From an uncultured Acetatifactor sp. (GTDB lineage: Bacteria; Bacillota; Clostridia; Lachnospirales; Lachnospiraceae): a stretch of DNA of 21,959 nucleotides. Location: assembly GCA_910579755.1 (NCBI GenBank), contig CAJTVB010000043.1, positions 1 through 21,959 on the forward strand, read 5' to 3'. The translations under genes were made by a program, and so were the position numbers. Positions 1-9,347 of the stretch are shown one piece after another. Under the pieces are notes generated by a model that saw only the letters and a program-made list of their open reading frames with translations, was not told where the DNA came from and made no database searches. The stretch's first letter is position 1; each line of letters begins with the position of its first letter.

Positions 1-198
1 GGCGATCTTTCTGAGAGCAGAGTTAGGCTTTTTAGGAGTAGCTGTCTTGACAGCAGTGCATACACCGCGCTTCTGAGGAGCAGATACATCAGTGGCCTTC
101 TTGTGAAGGGAGTTGTATCCTTTCTGGAGAGCAGGTGCTGTGGACTTCTTTACGGAAGTCTGGCGTCCCTTTCTTACTAACTGGTTAAATGTTGGCAT
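1..198 (-). CDS. rpsL: 30S ribosomal protein S12 (N-terminal part, cut by window edge)
   Basis: This is S12, a component of the small-subunit decoding centre. The 66 visible residues begin MPTFNQLVRKGRQTSVKK and run into the diagnostic PQKRGVC and TPKKPNSALRK motifs. The lysine at position 56, which aligns with E. coli K42 and is the usual site of streptomycin-resistance substitutions, is unchanged. The start is fixed by an AGAGGTG ribosome binding site just upstream and by the family's MPT(F/I)NQL N-terminus. The rest of the gene, and presumably rpsG-fusA-tuf, lies beyond position 1. A consensus promoter at 297-325 drives it, so the str operon here does not depend on readthrough from rpoBC. 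Confidence 0.97.
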   Translation of the reverse strand, partial: MPTFNQLVRKGRQTSVKKSTAPALQKGYNSLHKKATDVSAPQKRGVCTAVKTATPKKPNSALRKIA

Positions 199-296
199 TC
201 TGTTTCACCTCTTTCTGAAATCTGTCGTTTTTCAGTATCTGTGTCTGCGAATGTTTTCTGCAACAAAAGAAAATGCATCCACACGCACGCTTTATT

Positions 297-325
297 ATTA
301 TAGCGGCCTGTAAATGCATTGTCAA
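297..325 (-). promoter_or_regulatory. Sigma-A promoter of rpsL operon
   Basis: On the minus strand the -35 box TTGACA (325-320) and the -10 box TATAAT (302-297) are both perfect consensus with a 17-bp spacer. The predicted start is near 290, giving a leader of roughly 90 nt before the rpsL ATG at 198. The promoter lies just downstream of the rfbD stop at 400. No clear terminator is visible between rfbD and this promoter. Confidence 0.88.
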
Positions 326-399
326 CTACTTTTTTCAACAGTTTCACGGTTCGCTGCTACTATTCACAGCCCCTCCGCTCCCATGCGCATAACCTGCTG

Positions 400-1263
400 T
401 CATAGGTCCCGTCGGCTTTCCATATTCAAAGCCTCAACATATCTCTTCAAGGCATCCTGCCAGGGAGGCAGCTGCTCGAAGCCGTTCGCCGTAAGCTTTT
501 CAAGATTCATGCGGCTGTTTGCCGGACGCTTTGCCTTGGCGCCGTATTCCTCTGTAGTCACCGGAACCACTGTAATCGGAATTCTGGCTTCCTGAAAGAT
601 CGCACAGGCAAACTCATACCAGGAACAGATTCCCCGGTTTGCAGCATGATATACACCATATTTTTCGGTAAGGATCATATCCGCCAGCAGACGGGCCAGA
701 TCATAAGTGTAGGTAGGAGACCCGAACTGATCGTTCACTACCCGTATGGTGTCATATTTCTGCGACAGATTCAACATGGTTTTAACGAAATTCTTGCCGT
801 TGATCCCAAACACCCACTGGATTCGTACAATATAATATTTCTCCAGAGCCTCCTGAACGGCCAGCTCACCCTCGTATTTGGTCTGCCCGTAAACGCTCTG
901 GGGCGCTCTATCATCCTCGGGCTCCCAAGGTCGTTCCCCCTGACCGTCAAAAACATAGTCGGTACTGATATACATCATCCGGATGTCAAGCTCCCGGCAT
1001 ACCTTCGCAATATTCCGGGTCCCCTCCACGTTAATCCTGCGGCAGGCATCCTCGTTCTCCTCTGCCGCATCCACCGCCGTATACGCGGCGCAATGGATCA
1101 CAGCCTGGGGAGAAGCCTCCCGGATCACTCTGTCCACACTTTCCGCATCTGTGATGTCCATTTCCTGAATGTCCACTCCCACAGCTTCAATCCCGCGCTT
1201 TTCCAGCTCATTCGCCACGTCATGGCCCAGCTGTCCCCTTACGCCTGTAACAAGTATCTTCAT
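400..1263 (-). CDS. rfbD: dTDP-4-dehydrorhamnose reductase
   Basis: This enzyme catalyses the last step of dTDP-L-rhamnose synthesis, the NAD(P)H-dependent reduction of dTDP-4-keto-L-rhamnose, in the cytoplasm. The 287-residue protein starts MKILVTGVRGQLGHDV, an extended-SDR Rossmann nucleotide-binding motif near residues 4-12. It has the family STDYVFDG motif and the catalytic Y-x-x-x-K in VYGQTKYEGE. Length matches RmlD/RfbD (about 280-300). The open frame extends 28 codons further upstream, but the start at 1263 is preferred because AGGAG lies 7 nt before it and homology begins at MKILVTG. The gene sits between rpoC and rpsL with a 227-bp gap from rpoC. No other rhamnose gene is visible, so rmlABC must be elsewhere. 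Transcription could be readthrough from rpoC or a weak local promoter; neither is clear. Confidence 0.93.
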   Translation of the reverse strand: MKILVTGVRGQLGHDVANELEKRGIEAVGVDIQEMDITDAESVDRVIREASPQAVIHCAAYTAVDAAEENEDACRRINVEGTRNIAKVCRELDIRMMYISTDYVFDGQGERPWEPEDDRAPQSVYGQTKYEGELAVQEALEKYYIVRIQWVFGINGKNFVKTMLNLSQKYDTIRVVNDQFGSPTYTYDLARLLADMILTEKYGVYHAANRGICSWYEFACAIFQEARIPITVVPVTTEEYGAKAKRPANSRMNLEKLTANGFEQLPPWQDALKRYVEALNMESRRDL

Positions 1264-1384
1264 GCCAGCTCCTATCTCACAGCTTTTCAGCAATATTATT
1301 GATAGGCCGCGGGCATATACATCTGTAGAAGCCTGTATATTTCCCACAGCCTATTTTTATCAGGCGCCTGCCTATTGCTCAGGA

Positions 1385-1486
1385 CGCCTTGCCACCCGGT
1401 ACACTTTATAATCCGAAGCGCCCTGTCATCCGGTACACTTTATAGTCCGAAACACCACGTCCTCCGGTACGCTTTATAATCCAAAA
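1385..1486. repeat. Three tandem 34-bp repeats after rpoC
   Basis: Three head-to-tail units of exactly 34 bp occupy 1385-1418, 1419-1452 and 1453-1486, ending 4 bp before the rpoC stop codon. The best conserved core on the minus strand is GGATTATAAAGTGTACCGG. Units 1 and 2 are closer to each other than to unit 3. Because 34 is not a multiple of 3, each unit encodes the same short peptide (D-Y-K-V/A-Y-R) in a different minus-strand frame, and the reading is soon closed by stops. No inverted repeat or T-tract makes this a terminator. Confidence 0.85.
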
Positions 1487-1490
1487 CGTC

Positions 1491-4400
1491 TTACTCTGCA
1501 GTAATCAGAACCGCCTCATCCTCCAAAATATCGTCTTCCACGTATTCCACATCCTCGTCCTCGACAATATCGTCAACAGGTGACTCTATAGCATCCGTGC
1601 TCAGCCGGGTATTCCGATAGCGCTTCATTCCGGTACCCACAGGAATCAGCTTTCCTATGATTACATTCTCCTTCAAGCCAATCAGGTTGTCGATCTTACC
1701 CTTGATGGCAGCCTCGGTGAGCACCTTTGTGGTCTCCTGGAAGGATGCCGCCGACAGGAAGGAGTTGGTGGCCAGTGCTGCCTTTGTGATACCCAGAAGC
1801 ACCTGCTTTCCTTCTGCAGGCTCCATTCCTTCCGCAATCAGCTTCTCGTTCATGTCCTCATACTCCAGGACATCCACCAGTGTGCCCGGCAGGAAATCTG
1901 TGTCTCCGTTGTTCTCGATGCGGATCTTTTTCAGCATCTGACGCACAATAACCTCGATATGCTTATCCGCAATATCAACACCCTGCAGGCGGTACACTCT
2001 CTGTACCTCCCGGAGCATATAATCCTGTACGGCACGGATTCCTTTGATCTTCAGCAGATCATGAGGATTCACGCTTCCCTCTGTCAGCTCGTCGCCGGCA
2101 TCTAGCAACTGTCCGTCCAGCACCTTGATGCGGGAACCGTAAGGAATCAGGTACGCCTTGGATTCGCCGGTTTCGTCGTTGGAAATGACCACCTCGCGCT
2201 TCTTCTTGGTATCCCGGATCTCGGCTTTGCCGCCGAACTCCGCAATGATCGCCAGGCCCTTGGGCTTTCTGGCCTCGAAAAGCTCCTCCACGCGGGGAAG
2301 ACCCTGAGTGATATCGTCGCCTGCCACACCGCCGGTGTGGAAGGTTCTCATGGTCAGCTGGGTTCCCGGCTCACCGATGGACTGAGCGGCGATAATACCA
2401 ACCGCCTCTCCAACCTGCACTGCCTCTCCGGTAGCCATGTTGGCGCCGTAGCACTTTGCGCAAATTCCCACATGGGACCGGCAGGTGAGTATGGTGCGGA
2501 TCTTCACTGCCTCCACAGGCTCTCCCTTTTCATCAACGCCGACGCTCAGGATTCTGGCCGCACGGCCAGGTGTAATCATGTGATTGTGCTTTACAATCAG
2601 ATTTCCGTCTTTATCGTAGATATCTTCACAGGAATATCTCCCTGTGATTCTGTCCTTCAATCCCTCAATGGTCTCCTTACCGTCCATAAAGGCTTTGACC
2701 ACAATGCCGGGAATCTCGTTTCTTCCCTCGGCACAGTCGGTCTCCCGGATACTCAGCTCCTGGGATACATCCACCATTCGCCTGGTCAGGTAACCGGAGT
2801 CCGCAGTACGCAGCGCCGTATCGGACAGACCCTTGCGGGCTCCGTGGGCAGACATGAAATACTCCAGCACGTCCAGTCCCTCACGGAAATTGGACTTGAT
2901 AGGCAGCTCGATGGTACGGCCTGTGGTATCGGCCATCAGTCCGCGCATGCCCGCCAGCTGTTTGATCTGCTGATTGGAACCACGGGCGCCGGAGTCGGCC
3001 ATCATGAAAATATTATTGTAGGTGTCCAGGCCTGCCAGAAGCACCTCCGTCAACTCCTTATCCGTCTCATTCCAAGTCTCCACCACCGCGCGGTACCGCT
3101 CCTCCTCGGTGATCAGGCCTCTGCGGAAGTTAGCGGAAATCTTGTCAACGGTAGCCTGAGCCTGGGCCAGCATTTCCGGCTTCTTTTCCGGCACGGTCAT
3201 ATCGGAAATGGACACCGTCATGGCCGCCCTGGTGGAATACTTGTACCCGATGGATTTTACGTCGTCCAGCACCTCTGCGGTCCTGGATGCTCCGTGGGTG
3301 TTGATGACCTTCTCCAGAATCTGTTTCAGGCCCTTCTTGCCCACATGGAAATCCACCTCCAGCTTCAGGAAGTCCTCCGGCTCCTTTCTTTCCACAAAGC
3401 CCAGATCCTGGGGCAGAATTTCGTTGAAAATAAATCGTCCCAGGGTTGACTCCACATTGCCTGTGATCTTTTGTCCATCCGGTGTCTTTTTGGTCACGCG
3501 GACTGTGATTCTGGAGTGCAGGGTACATGCCCCATTCTCATAGGCAAGGATCGCCTCGTTCACATTCTTGAAAAACTTCCCTTCGCCCACTGCCCCGGGA
3601 CGCTCCTGTGTCAGGTAATAAATTCCCAACACCATATCCTGAGAAGGAACCGCCACCGGCCCTCCGTCAGAGGGTTTTAACAGATTGTTGGGAGACAGCA
3701 GCAGGAAACGGCATTCTGCCTGGGCCTCCACGGACAGAGGAAGATGCACGGCCATCTGGTCGCCGTCAAAGTCCGCGTTAAACGCAGTACACACCAGCGG
3801 ATGCAGCTTAATGGCTTTGCCCTCCACTAAAATAGGCTCAAAGGCCTGAATTCCCAGCCTGTGCAGAGTAGGAGCCCGGTTCAGCATCACAGGATGCTCC
3901 TTGATTGCCTCCTCCAGCACATCCCAGACCTGGGTGTCCATCTTGTCTACCAGCTTCTTTGCATTTTTAATATTCTGGCTGATTCCCTTTGCCACAAGCT
4001 CCTTCATTACAAAAGGCTTAAACAGCTCGATAGCCATTTCCTTGGGAAGTCCGCACTGATAAATCTTCAGCTCCGGTCCTACAACGATAACGGAACGTCC
4101 GGAATAGTCCACACGCTTGCCCAGCAGGTTCTGGCGGAAACGGCCCGACTTACCCTTCAGCATGTCAGACAGAGACTTCAGCGCTCTGTTGCCGGGTCCG
4201 GTGACAGGACGTCCCCGTCTCCCGTTATCAATCAGCGCATCCACAGCCTCCTGAAGCATTCTTTTTTCATTGCGCACAATGATATCAGGCGCTCCAAGCT
4301 CCAGCAGTCTCTTCAGCCGATTGTTTCTGTTGATAATTCTTCTGTATAGGTCATTCAGATCGGAGGTGGCAAAACGACCTCCATCCAGCTGTACCATGGG

Positions 4401-5141
4401 ACGAATGTCCGGAGGAATCACCGGAATCACATCCATGATCATCCATGAGGGCTGGTTGCCGGACTCCCGGAAGGCTTCCACCACTTCCAGCCTCTTAATG
4501 ATACGGGCACGCTTCTGACCGGAGGATTCCTTCAGTCCCGTCTTCAGCTCCGCCGCCTCGGTTTCCAGATCAATGGCATCCAAAAGCTCCTTGATGGCCT
4601 CTGCGCCCATTCCCACCCGGAACCGGTTTCCAAAATTTTCCCTGGCATCCTGATATTCCTTTTCGGACAGGATCTGCTTATAATCCAATCCGGAATCCGC
4701 AGGATCCAGCACGATATAAGAAGCAAAGTACAAAACCTTTTCCAGCACTCTGGGCGACAGATCCAGGATCAGCCCCATACGGCTGGGGATCCCCTTGAAG
4801 TACCAGATATGAGATACCGGAGCCGCCAGCTCGATATGGCCCATGCGCTCTCTTCTCACACTGGCCTTGGTCACCTCAACGCCGCACCGGTCACAGACTA
4901 CTCCCTTATACCGGATCTTTTTGTATTTACCGCAATGACATTCCCAGTCCTTGCTGGGCCCGAATATCTTCTCACAGAACAAGCCGTCTCTCTCCGGCTT
5001 TAATGTCCTGTAGTTGATGGTCTCCGGCTTCTGCACCTCTCCATGGGACCATTCCCGGATCTTCTCCGGGGAAGCCAAGCCGATCTTTATGGCGTCAAAT
5101 GTCATAGGCTGATAGGCTGTTTCATTTTTTGTTTCTGGCAT
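1491..5141 (-). CDS. rpoC: DNA-directed RNA polymerase subunit beta'
   Basis: This is the catalytic clamp subunit of RNA polymerase. The 1216-residue protein carries the N-terminal zinc site (Cys68, Cys70, Cys83, Cys86 in CHCGKYKK...CDRCG). The active-centre motif NADFDGDQ is at 455-462, with Mg-binding Asp457, Asp459 and Asp461. The bridge-helix region is GARKGLSDTALRTADSGYL, and the second zinc site is formed by YSCEDIYD plus TCRSHVGICAKCYG. The C-terminus is acidic. The start is a choice. The open frame runs back into rpoB. ATG at 5141 lies 11 nt after AGGAGG and gives MPETKNETAYQPMTFDAIKIG; ATG at 5150 is only 2 nt from that site and is less likely. The gene is 55 bp downstream of rpoB and surely cotranscribed with it. 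Confidence 0.97.
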   Translation of the reverse strand: MPETKNETAYQPMTFDAIKIGLASPEKIREWSHGEVQKPETINYRTLKPERDGLFCEKIFGPSKDWECHCGKYKKIRYKGVVCDRCGVEVTKASVRRERMGHIELAAPVSHIWYFKGIPSRMGLILDLSPRVLEKVLYFASYIVLDPADSGLDYKQILSEKEYQDARENFGNRFRVGMGAEAIKELLDAIDLETEAAELKTGLKESSGQKRARIIKRLEVVEAFRESGNQPSWMIMDVIPVIPPDIRPMVQLDGGRFATSDLNDLYRRIINRNNRLKRLLELGAPDIIVRNEKRMLQEAVDALIDNGRRGRPVTGPGNRALKSLSDMLKGKSGRFRQNLLGKRVDYSGRSVIVVGPELKIYQCGLPKEMAIELFKPFVMKELVAKGISQNIKNAKKLVDKMDTQVWDVLEEAIKEHPVMLNRAPTLHRLGIQAFEPILVEGKAIKLHPLVCTAFNADFDGDQMAVHLPLSVEAQAECRFLLLSPNNLLKPSDGGPVAVPSQDMVLGIYYLTQERPGAVGEGKFFKNVNEAILAYENGACTLHSRITVRVTKKTPDGQKITGNVESTLGRFIFNEILPQDLGFVERKEPEDFLKLEVDFHVGKKGLKQILEKVINTHGASRTAEVLDDVKSIGYKYSTRAAMTVSISDMTVPEKKPEMLAQAQATVDKISANFRRGLITEEERYRAVVETWNETDKELTEVLLAGLDTYNNIFMMADSGARGSNQQIKQLAGMRGLMADTTGRTIELPIKSNFREGLDVLEYFMSAHGARKGLSDTALRTADSGYLTRRMVDVSQELSIRETDCAEGRNEIPGIVVKAFMDGKETIEGLKDRITGRYSCEDIYDKDGNLIVKHNHMITPGRAARILSVGVDEKGEPVEAVKIRTILTCRSHVGICAKCYGANMATGEAVQVGEAVGIIAAQSIGEPGTQLTMRTFHTGGVAGDDITQGLPRVEELFEARKPKGLAIIAEFGGKAEIRDTKKKREVVISNDETGESKAYLIPYGSRIKVLDGQLLDAGDELTEGSVNPHDLLKIKGIRAVQDYMLREVQRVYRLQGVDIADKHIEVIVRQMLKKIRIENNGDTDFLPGTLVDVLEYEDMNEKLIAEGMEPAEGKQVLLGITKAALATNSFLSAASFQETTKVLTEAAIKGKIDNLIGLKENVIIGKLIPVGTGMKRYRNTRLSTDAIESPVDDIVEDEDVEYVEDDILEDEAVLITAE

Positions 5142-5196
5142 GAATGACATTCCCTCCTGTTTTCTGAGCTCATCATTATCCGAAGCCCGGATGCGG

Positions 5197-8100
5197 CTAA
5201 AATTCCTCTTCGCCGTCAAACTCATCTCCATCCGGCTCATAATCATCATCGAAATCGTCGTCAGTGCTCACCAGTTCTCCGCTCTCATCGTCGAACTCCT
5301 GCGCCTGATAACCCATCTCTCCCAGGGATCCGTTGTCATAATCATCATACTTGCGGTCTCCCTCCATCTCATAACGGTAATCGGTGTCACCGTAATCGAT
5401 GGACTCCATAATTTCTACTTCCGTATGATCCTCCCGGAGGACTCTCACATCCAGACCAAGGGCCTGCAGCTCCTTCAGCAACACCTTAAAGGATTCCGGA
5501 ATGCCAGGCTCAGGAATATTGTCTCCCTTAATAATGGCCTCATAGGTCTTCACTCGTCCCACCACATCGTCAGACTTTACGGTCAAAATCTCCTGCAGCG
5601 TATAGGACGCGCCGTATGCCTCCAGGGCCCATACCTCCATTTCTCCGAAGCGCTGGCCGCCAAACTGTGCCTTACCGCCCAGAGGCTGCTGAGTCACCAG
5701 GGAGTACGGTCCGGTGGAACGGGCATGAATCTTGTCATCCACCAAATGATGGAGCTTCAGGTAATGCATGTGGCCGATGGTAACGGGGCTGTCAAAATAT
5801 TCCCCTGTCCGGCCGTCCCGCAGACGAACCTTTCCGTCGCTGGAAATGGGAACTCCCTTCCAGAGCTCTCTGTGATCCCTGTTATCATAAAGATACTGAA
5901 GCACCTCGGGAAGCAGCTCCTGGCCGTGCCTGGCCTCAAATTCCTCCCACTCCAGATTCACATAATCATTGGCCAGATCCAGGGTATCCATGATATCCCG
6001 CTCGTTGGCTCCGTCAAACACAGGGGTGGCTACATTAAATCCAAGGGCCTTTGCCGCCAGAGAAAGATGAATCTCCAATACCTGTCCAATGTTCATACGG
6101 GAAGGCACACCAAGAGGATTCAGCACAATATCCAGCGGACGTCCGTTGGGAAGATAAGGCATATCCTCCACCGGCAACACACGGGATACCACACCCTTGT
6201 TGCCGTGACGGCCTGCCATCTTGTCGCCTACGGAAATCTTTCTCTTCTGTGCAATATAAATACGAACTGCCTGATTCACTCCGGGAGACAATTCATCACT
6301 GTTCTCCCTGGTAAACACCTTGGCATCCACTACAATACCATATTCTCCGTGAGGCACCTTCAAAGAGGTATCGCGGACTTCTCTGGCCTTCTCACCGAAA
6401 ATGGCGCGAAGCAGCCTCTCCTCCGCCGTCAGCTCCGTCTCTCCCTTGGGAGTAACCTTGCCCACCAGAATATCTCCTGCCCGGACCTCGGCACCGATAC
6501 GGATAATTCCTCTGTCGTCCAGATCCTTCAAAGCCTCGTCGCCCACGCCGGGTACATCCCGGGTGATTTCCTCCGGCCCCAGCTTGGTGTCGCGGGCTTC
6601 CGCCTCGTACTCTTCAATGTGTACGGAAGTATATACGTCCTCCTGCACCAGCCTCTCGCTGAGCAGAACCGCGTCCTCATAATTATATCCTTCCCAGGTC
6701 ATGAAGCCGATCAGAGGGTTTTTGCCCAGAGCCAGCTCGCCCATGGAGGTGGAAGGACCGTCCGCAATCACCTGGCCCTCTGCCACCCGGTCTCCCTTAA
6801 ATACAATAGGCTTCTGGTTATAGCAGTTGGACTGATTGCTCCGGGAAAACTTGGTCAAATGGTACTCTGCCTTCTCCCCGTCATCATAGGCCAGCCGGAT
6901 CAGGTCGGAGGACACATATTCCACCGTCCCCGCCTTCTTTGCCAGCACGCAGACACCGGAGTCCACCGCCGCCTTTGTCTCCATGCCTGTGCCCACCACA
7001 GGAGCCTCCGTGGTCAGAAGCGGAACTGCCTGACGCTGCATGTTGGATCCCATCAGCGCACGATTTGCGTCATCGTTCTCCAGGAAGGGAATCAGCGCGG
7101 TAGCCACGGAAAACACCATCCTCGGAGATACGTCCATGTAGTCAAACATGGACCGGGGATACTCCGAAGTCTCATCCTTGTAACGGCCCGAAATGGTATT
7201 GCGGACAAAATGCCCTTCCGCATCCAGGGCCTCACTGGCCTGAGCCACATGGTAATTATCCTCTTCGTCCGCCGTCATGTATACCACTTCGTCGGTAACC
7301 ACAGGGTTGTTCCTGTCTGTTTTATCAATTTTGCGGTAAGGTGCCTCTACAAAACCGTATTCATTAATCCTGGCATAGCTTGCCAGCGAGTTGATCAGAC
7401 CAATGTTGGGGCCTTCCGGCGTCTCAATAGGACACATTCTTCCATAGTGGGAATAGTGCACGTCTCTGACCTCAAATCCTGCCCGATCTCTGGAAAGGCC
7501 GCCGGGGCCCAGGGCAGAAAGACGCCTTTTATGAGTCAGCTCGCCCAACGGGTTATTCTGATCCATAAACTGGGAAAGCTGAGAGGAACCAAAAAATTCC
7601 TTTACGGCTGCCGTCACAGGCTTGATATTGATCAGGGACTGGGGTGAAATCTCGTCGGTGTCATGAGTGGTCATACGCTCCCGAACCACCCTCTCCATTC
7701 TGGACAGGCCGATACGATACTGATTCTGCAGCAGCTCACCCACCGCACGGATGCGCCTGTTGCCCAGATGATCAATGTCATCGTCATTTCCTAGGCCGTA
7801 TTCCAGATGCATATTATAATTAATGGAAGCGATAATATCTTCCTTTGTAATATGCTTGGGAACCAGCTCGTGAACGTTTTTGTGAATAGCTTCTGCCAGT
7901 TTTTCAGGATCAGAAGCAAACTCCTCCAGGATCTGGGCCAGCACAGGGTAATAGACCTTCTCGTGAATACCGAAATCTCTGGGATTACAGTCCACAAAGC
8001 TGGTCAGCTCCACCATCATATTGGACAGGACCTTCACCTTGCGTTCTTCCGTCTGAACATACACAAAAGGAACGGCTGCATTCTGAATCTGATCCGCCAG

Positions 8101-9051
8101 CGCTGCATCCACCTTATCTCCTGCGGCAGCCAGCACCTCTCCCGTAGTGGGATCCACCACGTCGGCAGCCAGCACCTGATGACGGATCCGATTCCGTAAA
8201 GCCAGCTTTTTGTTGAATTTATATCTTCCCACCTTGGCCAGGTCATACCTGCGAGGGTCAAAAAACATAGCGTTGATCAGGCTTTCCGCGCTTTCAACGC
8301 TCAGGGGCTCTCCGGGGCGGATCTTTTTATACAGCTCCAGCAGACCTTCCTGATAATTCTCGGCCGTATCCTTGGTAAAGCTGGCTTCAATCTTGGGCTC
8401 ATCCCCGAATACTTCCCGAATCTCATCGTTGGTACCGATGCCCAGGGCACGAATCAACACCGTCACGGGAACCTTACGGGTTCTGTCCACGCGCACATAA
8501 AATATATCATTGGAATCCGTCTCATATTCCAGCCAGGCACCCCTGTTAGGGATCACCGTACAGGAAAAAAGGCGTTTTCCGATCTTATCATGGCCAATGG
8601 CATAGTAGATACCGGGGGAACGTACCAGCTGGCTGACAATAACACGCTCTGCTCCATTGATCACAAAGGTACCGGTCTCTGTCATCAGAGGAAGGTCACC
8701 CATGAAAATCTTATGTTCACTAATCTCTTCTTTCTCTTTATTGTACAGACGAACTGTCACGGTCAGAGGCGCCGCGTAGGTAGCATCTCTCTCCTTGCAT
8801 TCTTCAATAGAATATTTCACATCGTCCCTGCACAGCTCAAAGTCCACAAACTCCAGACTCAAGGATCCGCTGTAGTCAGCAATGGGAGAGATATCGTCAA
8901 AGACCTCTTTCAGGCCTTCGTCCAGAAACCACTGATAGGAGTCCTTTTGGACCTCGATCAGATTAGGCATTTCCAGAACCTCTTTCTGTCTTGCATAACT
9001 CATACGTTTAACCTTGGTACCGGCAATAGGACGTATTCTGTTTTTTTCCAT
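5197..9051 (-). CDS. rpoB: DNA-directed RNA polymerase subunit beta
   Basis: This is the beta subunit of RNA polymerase (1284 residues). It begins MEKNRIRPIAGTKVKRMSYARQKEVLEMPNL..., cut short here. The rifampicin-binding cluster SQLSQFMDQNNPLGELTHK is intact; Asp497, His507 and Ser512 correspond to E. coli D516, H526 and S531, so the sequence predicts rifampicin sensitivity at these sites. The RMCPIETPEGPNIGLI and GYNYEDAVLLSERL motifs are present. After the conserved end (...VEIMES) a tail of about 65 residues is very rich in Asp/Glu and ends GEEEF. The start at 9051 leaves about 10 nt from a GGGGTGA ribosome binding site; ATG at 9057 is an alternative two codons longer. A hairpin and a separate promoter lie upstream. 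Confidence 0.97.
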   Translation of the reverse strand: MEKNRIRPIAGTKVKRMSYARQKEVLEMPNLIEVQKDSYQWFLDEGLKEVFDDISPIADYSGSLSLEFVDFELCRDDVKYSIEECKERDATYAAPLTVTVRLYNKEKEEISEHKIFMGDLPLMTETGTFVINGAERVIVSQLVRSPGIYYAIGHDKIGKRLFSCTVIPNRGAWLEYETDSNDIFYVRVDRTRKVPVTVLIRALGIGTNDEIREVFGDEPKIEASFTKDTAENYQEGLLELYKKIRPGEPLSVESAESLINAMFFDPRRYDLAKVGRYKFNKKLALRNRIRHQVLAADVVDPTTGEVLAAAGDKVDAALADQIQNAAVPFVYVQTEERKVKVLSNMMVELTSFVDCNPRDFGIHEKVYYPVLAQILEEFASDPEKLAEAIHKNVHELVPKHITKEDIIASINYNMHLEYGLGNDDDIDHLGNRRIRAVGELLQNQYRIGLSRMERVVRERMTTHDTDEISPQSLINIKPVTAAVKEFFGSSQLSQFMDQNNPLGELTHKRRLSALGPGGLSRDRAGFEVRDVHYSHYGRMCPIETPEGPNIGLINSLASYARINEYGFVEAPYRKIDKTDRNNPVVTDEVVYMTADEEDNYHVAQASEALDAEGHFVRNTISGRYKDETSEYPRSMFDYMDVSPRMVFSVATALIPFLENDDANRALMGSNMQRQAVPLLTTEAPVVGTGMETKAAVDSGVCVLAKKAGTVEYVSSDLIRLAYDDGEKAEYHLTKFSRSNQSNCYNQKPIVFKGDRVAEGQVIADGPSTSMGELALGKNPLIGFMTWEGYNYEDAVLLSERLVQEDVYTSVHIEEYEAEARDTKLGPEEITRDVPGVGDEALKDLDDRGIIRIGAEVRAGDILVGKVTPKGETELTAEERLLRAIFGEKAREVRDTSLKVPHGEYGIVVDAKVFTRENSDELSPGVNQAVRIYIAQKRKISVGDKMAGRHGNKGVVSRVLPVEDMPYLPNGRPLDIVLNPLGVPSRMNIGQVLEIHLSLAAKALGFNVATPVFDGANERDIMDTLDLANDYVNLEWEEFEARHGQELLPEVLQYLYDNRDHRELWKGVPISSDGKVRLRDGRTGEYFDSPVTIGHMHYLKLHHLVDDKIHARSTGPYSLVTQQPLGGKAQFGGQRFGEMEVWALEAYGASYTLQEILTVKSDDVVGRVKTYEAIIKGDNIPEPGIPESFKVLLKELQALGLDVRVLREDHTEVEIMESIDYGDTDYRYEMEGDRKYDDYDNGSLGEMGYQAQEFDDESGELVSTDDDFDDDYEPDGDEFDGEEEF

Positions 9052-9132
9052 TGACATTTCACCCCGTTCTTTCTGAATTTCATGCCTATGTTGCAAAAAA
9101 CACGCAAAGCACTGCACAATAGTGCACCATCC

Positions 9133-9161
9133 ATGTTAACACAAATTGGAAAGGGGGTCAA
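9133..9161 (-). promoter_or_regulatory. Probable rpoB promoter
   Basis: On the minus strand TTGACC (9161-9156) and TAACAT (9138-9133) are separated by 17 bp. The -35 box matches 5 of 6 consensus bases and the -10 box 4 of 6. It lies downstream of the rplL-rpoB hairpin, so it would let rpoBC be transcribed independently of the ribosomal genes, with a leader of about 75 nt. The match is moderate and not confirmed. Confidence 0.5.
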
Positions 9162-9272
9162 GCAGAATTTTTGGAATTGTGTGAATAGAAGTTACTATTT
9201 ACAGCCACATGAGAGTCAGCAGACAGATTCATCAGGCTCGCTTGTAAGAAGCCGGATGATCTGCAACCGGAC

Positions 9273-9300
9273 AAAAGCGGCCTGTCATCTGACAAGCCGC
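9273..9300 (-). terminator. Intrinsic terminator/attenuator between rplL and rpoB
   Basis: The minus-strand RNA forms a 10-bp stem (GCGGCUUGUC with GACAGGCCGC, one G-U pair) with a 4-nt loop AGAU, followed by UUUUGU. It lies about 47 bp after the rplL stop codon. Partial termination here would explain how L7/L12, needed in several copies per ribosome, is made in excess over RNA polymerase subunits. Attenuation at this spot is well known in other bacteria; its efficiency here is inferred. Confidence 0.75.
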
Positions 9301-9347
9301 CTCTTTCTTGTTATCTATCCTTCGGATATATTGTATTACAGATCTCT

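Noticed and set aside
1355..1380. The CAGGCGCCTG palindrome as a rpoC terminator
   Set aside because: There is no loop and no T-tract on the minus strand (it is followed by ATAAAAATA), so it cannot serve as an intrinsic terminator in that direction.
1360..1500. The 34-bp repeats as a CRISPR array
   Set aside because: The units are directly adjacent and nearly identical along their whole length, so there are no unique spacers, and no cas genes are present.
2337..3449. A 370-codon plus-strand open frame opposite rpoC
   Set aside because: It is a shadow of rpoC with no family features and no initiation signal.
5140..7647. An 835-codon plus-strand open frame opposite rpoB and the start of rpoC
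   Set aside because: It is antisense to unmistakable rpoB, has no ribosome binding site, and its composition reflects the codon bias of the opposite strand.
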